Positions 60,136 through 64,000 of a DNA stretch of 64,000 nt are shown here, piece by piece. The notes beneath the pieces are model-generated. The model worked only from the letters and a program-made list of their open reading frames with translations. It did no database searches and was not told the DNA's origin. The number at the start of each line of letters is the position of its first letter. The stretch's first letter is position 1. The stretch is from a virus. The position numbers and the translations under genes are program-made. Where the stretch lies: positions 1-64,000 of IMG/VR virus record IMGVR_UViG_3300029448_000018. One strand, given 5' to 3'.

Positions 60136-61151
60136 TATATCTCCTCCTTTATGTTGTCTAAGTAGTCATCGGTGAGCGACCAAAATTCACAGTCGCTTTT
60201 GTAATCACACCAATTGCATTTTAGTTTCTGTTCCTCCATTGGAACTCCTTTTTTCAATCTTCCTAAGAATGGGTCAGGTGGAAACTCCATGTTCAGATGA
60301 GCCTTTACTAACTTGACGAGATTGTTTTCTACGCTACGCATAGCCAACTTCCCCTTCTTATCAGTAGCAGACTCATAGTGCAACTTTGCACCAGTCCCGC
60401 CTTCTATGCCCCCACCCGGAAACTCCCATCCCCAATGGGTGATAGGGAGTAGTTCATGGTGTGGACTGTTTTCCAACATCATCTTGTAGAATGCCATCTC
60501 CTTACGCATGCTTCCCGGTTTGTTACTGTTGTACTTACCAGTCTTTAATTCCATCAAGGCAAAGCCGTTCTCTTCGCTTTTGAAGAGTGTATCAATGAAT
60601 CCTGATAGATGAACAGGAATAGGCTCATCATCAACGATGACATACCTATTGCCATGAATGTTTGACTCTACGCCTACAGGTCGCCAGTCCTTACCCTTAG
60701 TAGCGAGTAACCGTCTGAACTGCCAATCAAGCCATTGTTGAATCTGTTCCTCCTCACCGAACTCATATGGTTCAGGAGGGGTGGGCGCAGATGATAGGAA
60801 GAGTTCTCTCGCAGTATCTATATCATCTGTACGTAGTATCTCACTCTCCTGTTGGCTTGTGAAGTTACCCCAAAACCATTCCATGAGGTCGTGGACATTC
60901 AATCCACGAGTGTGATAATAACGGCTCTCGCCTCGTAGTCCCTTGAACTTCTCAAGATAGTATTGTTGTGGACACCAGCCGAATGTACCTATGCTTGACT
61001 TTGTAATACGGAGAATCTTGTCTTGGTCCTCCTTTGGATTCCATGCGTATGTACTACGCTTGTACCAGTCCACTTCTTCTGTGTGTCCTGTCTCCTCCCC
61101 ATACTCGTCTATCAATTGGCGACTATCATCACCAGTAGGATTCCATCTCAA
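60135..61151 (-). CDS. Cas4/RecB-like Fe-S nuclease
   Basis: 338 residues from TTG 61151 with GGAGATG upstream; no internal ATG fits better. PD-(D/E)XK nuclease: GLNVHDLMEWF (RecB motif His), LSGFIDTLF (Asp), FALMELKTGK (E-x-K). Cysteines in FGWCPQQYY and in LKCNWCDYKSDCEFW give the one-plus-three layout of Cas4/AddB Fe-S clusters. Likely a DNA-end-processing exonuclease in recombination or replication; no CRISPR genes accompany it. It overlaps the gene upstream by four bases. Confidence 0.85.
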   Translation of the reverse strand: MRWNPTGDDSRQLIDEYGEETGHTEEVDWYKRSTYAWNPKEDQDKILRITKSSIGTFGWCPQQYYLEKFKGLRGESRYYHTRGLNVHDLMEWFWGNFTSQQESEILRTDDIDTARELFLSSAPTPPEPYEFGEEEQIQQWLDWQFRRLLATKGKDWRPVGVESNIHGNRYVIVDDEPIPVHLSGFIDTLFKSEENGFALMELKTGKYNSNKPGSMRKEMAFYKMMLENSPHHELLPITHWGWEFPGGGIEGGTGAKLHYESATDKKGKLAMRSVENNLVKLVKAHLNMEFPPDPFLGRLKKGVPMEEQKLKCNWCDYKSDCEFWSLTDDYLDNIKEEI

Positions 61152-61336
61152 TCTTTCATCTCCATCTCAATAAGTTTCTGTAGGTATACGGCTAAGTCCA
61201 TTGCTTCTTCTTGTGCGTGTATGAGCCATTTAAGACGAGATAGTTTCTCATCCTCCATACTCACCCCATACTTCGCAAGGCCGACCTGTGCTCGTTGTTG
61301 TATCTTCTCGCATACTTCATCTTCTATTCTACTCAT
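61148..61336 (-). CDS. Small MazG-like helical protein
   Basis: 62 residues from ATG 61336 with GGAG 8 nt upstream; a TTG at 61378 would add 14. The pattern QRAQVGLAKYG...LSRLKWLIHAQEEAMDLAVYLQKL is common in small phage proteins sometimes called MazG-like, with EExxD as possible metal ligands. It might remove non-canonical nucleotides, but the protein is too short for a firm call. Confidence 0.55.
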   Translation of the reverse strand: MSRIEDEVCEKIQQRAQVGLAKYGVSMEDEKLSRLKWLIHAQEEAMDLAVYLQKLIEMEMKD

Positions 61337-61340
61337 CTCA

Positions 61341-61745
61341 TCATCTCCATATGTGTTGTAGTTTGTTCTTTGGGTCAAGTACCTTCATGGATTTAACTGT
61401 CTTATCCTGCAAAGTAACTATCCGTGAATTAATTGTAGCCATCCTTGAGTCAACCATCATCTTAACATCGACTTCCAAATCACCATCTCTCCGTCGCTCG
61501 ATTTCATCTATCTTAGTCGATACTTCGGCTTGTACGATAGTACCTATGTATGATATTTTACTCTCTAAAGTAGCCAAGCGGTCCTCGATTGCTTGCATAC
61601 CATTCTGAATATTGGTGAACACCTTTGTCATCTGAACAGTAAACGTCCTCTTATCCCTACAGTCAAAACACAGTTTGTTTGGGTCGAGATTTGTGGAAGG
61701 AGTAAATACCCCTGAGCATACTATGCACTTCTTTTCAAGCGTCAT
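61341..61745 (-). CDS. Zinc-finger and coiled-coil protein
   Basis: About 134 residues; start chosen at ATG 61745 (MTLEKKC), with ATG 61757 and TTG 61763 as alternatives. The N-terminus has CIVC and CFDC, a zinc finger. The remainder is a coiled coil (MQAIEDRLATLESKISYI...). It could be a DNA-binding or dimeric replication factor. No family recognised. Confidence 0.6.
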   Translation of the reverse strand: MTLEKKCIVCSGVFTPSTNLDPNKLCFDCRDKRTFTVQMTKVFTNIQNGMQAIEDRLATLESKISYIGTIVQAEVSTKIDEIERRRDGDLEVDVKMMVDSRMATINSRIVTLQDKTVKSMKVLDPKNKLQHIWR

Positions 61746-61971
61746 CGTATTCACCATCCTCAATTAGTGATGCAATACTCATTGTCTCCATTGCTGTACA
61801 AATTTGTACAAGCACCTTCGTGAGAGTGAGCCTCATTTGCATTCTGTTGTTATCTTCTTTCATTGCATCCACAATACCCTTCACCGCTACATCTAATGTA
61901 GCGAGTGTGTGTAAAGCAGATTCTCTTAATCGTTCTATTTTGACTAATACGTTCTTCATTTCATCCATCAT
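61735..61971 (-). CDS. Small helical protein, 78 aa
   Basis: 78 residues, ATGA overlap with the gene upstream. All-helical, Met/Leu/Ala-rich, acidic end. No family recognised; probably interacts with the coiled-coil protein that follows, since the two genes overlap. Confidence 0.55.
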   Translation of the reverse strand: MMDEMKNVLVKIERLRESALHTLATLDVAVKGIVDAMKEDNNRMQMRLTLTKVLVQICTAMETMSIASLIEDGEYDDA

Positions 61972-62216
61972 ATATTCCCCCTGTATTTTCTTCGCTTGTT
62001 ATTGAACCCAATGCTCTCGGTAACCTCTCGGTTCTCCTTCTCGAAATCATATAATCGTTTCTGATTCGTAGGTGTCATATCGAAAAACTCATTTAGTTTC
62101 GTTTGTCGCATGACCTTTCCACCGCAGTTACAGCAATACTTTACTGATGAATTTACTGTCGGCGTTTCTTGTACCTTTTTCCAAAATTTCCATTTACTCA
62201 TTTTATTACCATCCAT
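61968..62216 (-). CDS. Small zinc protein with PCNA-binding (PIP) motif
   Basis: 82 residues, overlapping the end of PolB by 11 nt (ATG 62201 is an alternative start). It contains CCNCGG and, directly after, QTKLNEFF (62082-62105), an exact match to the PIP box Q-x-x-L-x-x-F-F that binds the PCNA clamp. The rest is basic. Next to the polymerase gene, it may tether a factor to host or viral PCNA. Confidence 0.7.
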   Translation of the reverse strand: MDGNKMSKWKFWKKVQETPTVNSSVKYCCNCGGKVMRQTKLNEFFDMTPTNQKRLYDFEKENREVTESIGFNNKRRKYRGNI

Positions 62217-64000
62217 ATTTTTTAGGAACTCTCATTGCTGTTACTGCATCCAAATCCCAGTTGAGGGTTTCGTATACTGATTTGATTTTTGAACGCACCC
62301 ACTTCTCTACTACAGTAGACCAGTCGATGTCGTAATCCTCAAGTTGATTTACATTCTCGTATGCTATTACATTGGTGAGAGGTTGCCCTTCGGGTACACC
62401 GTTTATGAATACCCACTTGATACTGTCTCCCTTGTTGAAGTCAGTCTTGAGGTATTGGTTAGAGTATCTCGCCGCCTTAGCAGGGTTGGGTACAACCTTG
62501 TCGTACTCATGTAGTTTCTTATTTATGCGACCACTTGAAGCAATCTCATCAACAGACTTACCACCTTTGTACAGATTCGTAACAGCGGGTCTAACATTGT
62601 TGTACACCTCATTCTCATCAGCACCAGTAGCAATCAACTCAAATGCTGATGAAAGAATCTCCTTCGTTACCGCAGGGGCATTGGATGCCTTGAGTGAGTA
62701 ACCAGTTACTTTCATCTTACCTTTATCTTCCAAAGGCCATGATATGAGTCCGAAGTTTCTGTTCTTCGTATTGGCAGTAAACCAGTATGGGAAGAACGCT
62801 TCAAACTCAACATCAAGATACGCCAAGTTCAATTCATTCTGTGAGATACCTGTAAGTGTTTTACATAGAGGGTGTGCATCATCAAATGGTACTTGTACAT
62901 ACACGGAGTCTGTGTGTCCTGCAAGAGCCTTGTAGCCACGCTTCTCACACTCATCAACGAGCATGGTGATAGACTTACGACCAAGATATGTAATGGATGA
63001 TGCAATGGCATAACTACTCCATTGACCACCAATCTTACGGCTTCCTGTCATTCCATAGAGAGCATTTACTGCAACCTTTACAGCCATCTGTAACATGTTG
63101 TAACCGAGTTTCTCATCAGCATCAGTTGCTTCTTTCATCAATGTCTTGTATTGTTTTCTCAAAGCAAGCAGTTCCTTGACAACCTTCGGGAACAGTCCTT
63201 CCCTTGATTGGTCCCAATGGAATGTACCACCAGTACCATGAATGTATGTACCGTCCTTCTCTCGCTTAGGAGGTATGTTGAGTGTGAGTATTCCCTCCCC
63301 ACCCTCATCAACGAGGGTTGTCCAACACAGGTTGGCGGAGAGAATAATGTTAGGATATAGAGAAGCGAAATCCATGAGAGCAACGTTCTCATGACGACCC
63401 GGTACAGGTTGCATAACCCATGCCGCTTCTAATTCAGGTCGTTCTTGTATGTATGATGAGGGGGCTTTGAGTTCGGTACGTCGTCCTATCAATCCTCTAA
63501 AGTATCGAGTAACCTTGTGTGTACTTCCAAACTGCACACCGCAGACTTTCTGCAATGCGAAGTGGAAATTGGTACAGTTAAGTTTGTCATCACAGTCACG
63601 CAAGAGTGTTGTATCGACAAGACAGTAATCAACGAAGTCATCATAGTAATCAGTCCATCCATTGAACACAGTCATGCCTTCAATCTCATTTGTTAGTTTA
63701 CCTCCGAAACCAAGTTCCTTAGCGAACCAATCGAGTTTACGTGATTGCGCTTGACCCTTACCAGACTTTTGCCATATGCCCTCAAAGCCACTTCCATCAG
63801 TCCATTGAGCCGCAGTATCAAACACCAGTCGCCCCTTGATAGGTTGACGTGTACTCTTGTACCCACTCCCATCTTTGGGGGGTGCAACGAATATGTTGAG
63901 TGGAGACATGCGCCCACGTTCAGCACCGAGCCTTCGGTGTAGATGAGGTAAGTCAGCCCAATGACCTGCATGAGCAATGAGCATATCAGGGTCACGTTCC
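62206..64000 (-). CDS. polB: Family B DNA polymerase, N-terminus outside window
   Basis: The frame is open to the window edge, so the N-terminal part is missing; about 597 residues are seen. It starts within the exonuclease domain (DPDMLIAHAGHWADLPHL, where the usual Asn of Exo II is not obvious; YCLVDTTLL resembles Exo III). Polymerase motifs: A MDFASLYPNII, B KVAVNALYGMTG, C AGHTDSVYV. Motif C is normally DTDS; the first Asp is His here (codon 62914-62916) while the second Asp remains. Thumb-like C-terminus is complete. It is the main replicative polymerase candidate of the virus. Confidence 0.93.
   Translation of the reverse strand, partial: ERDPDMLIAHAGHWADLPHLHRRLGAERGRMSPLNIFVAPPKDGSGYKSTRQPIKGRLVFDTAAQWTDGSGFEGIWQKSGKGQAQSRKLDWFAKELGFGGKLTNEIEGMTVFNGWTDYYDDFVDYCLVDTTLLRDCDDKLNCTNFHFALQKVCGVQFGSTHKVTRYFRGLIGRRTELKAPSSYIQERPELEAAWVMQPVPGRHENVALMDFASLYPNIILSANLCWTTLVDEGGEGILTLNIPPKREKDGTYIHGTGGTFHWDQSREGLFPKVVKELLALRKQYKTLMKEATDADEKLGYNMLQMAVKVAVNALYGMTGSRKIGGQWSSYAIASSITYLGRKSITMLVDECEKRGYKALAGHTDSVYVQVPFDDAHPLCKTLTGISQNELNLAYLDVEFEAFFPYWFTANTKNRNFGLISWPLEDKGKMKVTGYSLKASNAPAVTKEILSSAFELIATGADENEVYNNVRPAVTNLYKGGKSVDEIASSGRINKKLHEYDKVVPNPAKAARYSNQYLKTDFNKGDSIKWVFINGVPEGQPLTNVIAYENVNQLEDYDIDWSTVVEKWVRSKIKSVYETLNWDLDAVTAMRVPKKYGW

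Noticed and set aside
1-64000. tRNA genes, CRISPR arrays, insertion sequences, reverse transcriptase or diversity-generating repeats
   Set aside because: None seen on reading both strands; coding density leaves almost no room for RNA genes.

Overview
The window is a 64 kb internal piece of the genome of a tailed, HK97-fold double-stranded DNA virus; genes run off both ends. Terminase, portal, prohead protease, capsid, tail-tube, tail-chaperone, tape-measure, baseplate and fibre genes identify it as a member of Caudoviricetes. The replication genes are archaeal in character: a group II chaperonin (thermosome), an archaeo-eukaryotic primase, an XPF/ERCC4 nuclease, a family B DNA polymerase and a small protein with a PCNA-binding motif. 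A thermosome, PolB and HK97 capsid genes together are, to my knowledge, the hallmark of magroviruses, which are assigned to uncultured Marine Group II (Poseidoniales) archaea. The small basic proteins near the terminase belong to families I know from marine phages and giant viruses, which also fits a marine origin. The host is an inference; nothing in the window proves it.

Layout. Positions 1-54080 are all on the + strand and form a tightly packed late (virion) module with ATGA or TAATG overlaps nearly throughout. In order they hold: three large proteins of unknown function (1-4999); the large terminase; a run of small cysteine-rich or lysine-rich proteins; a protein with a LAGLIDADG-like domain; the portal; small coiled-coil and zinc proteins; a 1921-residue protein with a DNA-ligase-like domain; the protease/scaffold fusion; the major capsid protein; small head genes; connector and neck genes; the tail tube; a pair of tail chaperones joined by a -1 frameshift; a short repeat-containing tape measure; a 5735-residue giant protein covering 17.2 kb; an HMG-CoA lyase homologue; baseplate and fibre genes; and two tiny proteins. 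Positions 54067-64000 are all on the - strand and form the replication module, read from PolB (cut by the window edge) down to the thermosome. The modules converge and overlap by 14 bp near 54070.

How the parts work together. PolB, primase, AAA+ helicase, a DEDD exonuclease, a Cas4/RecB-like Fe-S nuclease and an XPF-like nuclease would copy and process DNA, with the PIP-box protein possibly linking to a PCNA clamp. The thermosome probably folds viral or host proteins. Terminase and portal package DNA into a capsid matured by the Ser/His protease, and the tail is built from the tube, chaperone and tape-measure genes.

The points most worth following up are: (1) an HMG-CoA lyase with its catalytic residues intact, placed among tail genes; (2) a short AW-x-x-LLK-type peptide that recurs in at least six otherwise dissimilar virion-region proteins; (3) a C-terminal motif shared by the scaffold and a small coiled-coil protein; (4) the ligase-like domain and the polymerase motif C, each with an altered catalytic signature; and (5) expression devices, namely an internal scaffold start and an in-phase A AAT TTT slippery site. 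No tRNA, rRNA, CRISPR array or insertion sequence was seen. No gene-free stretch exceeds 60 bases.
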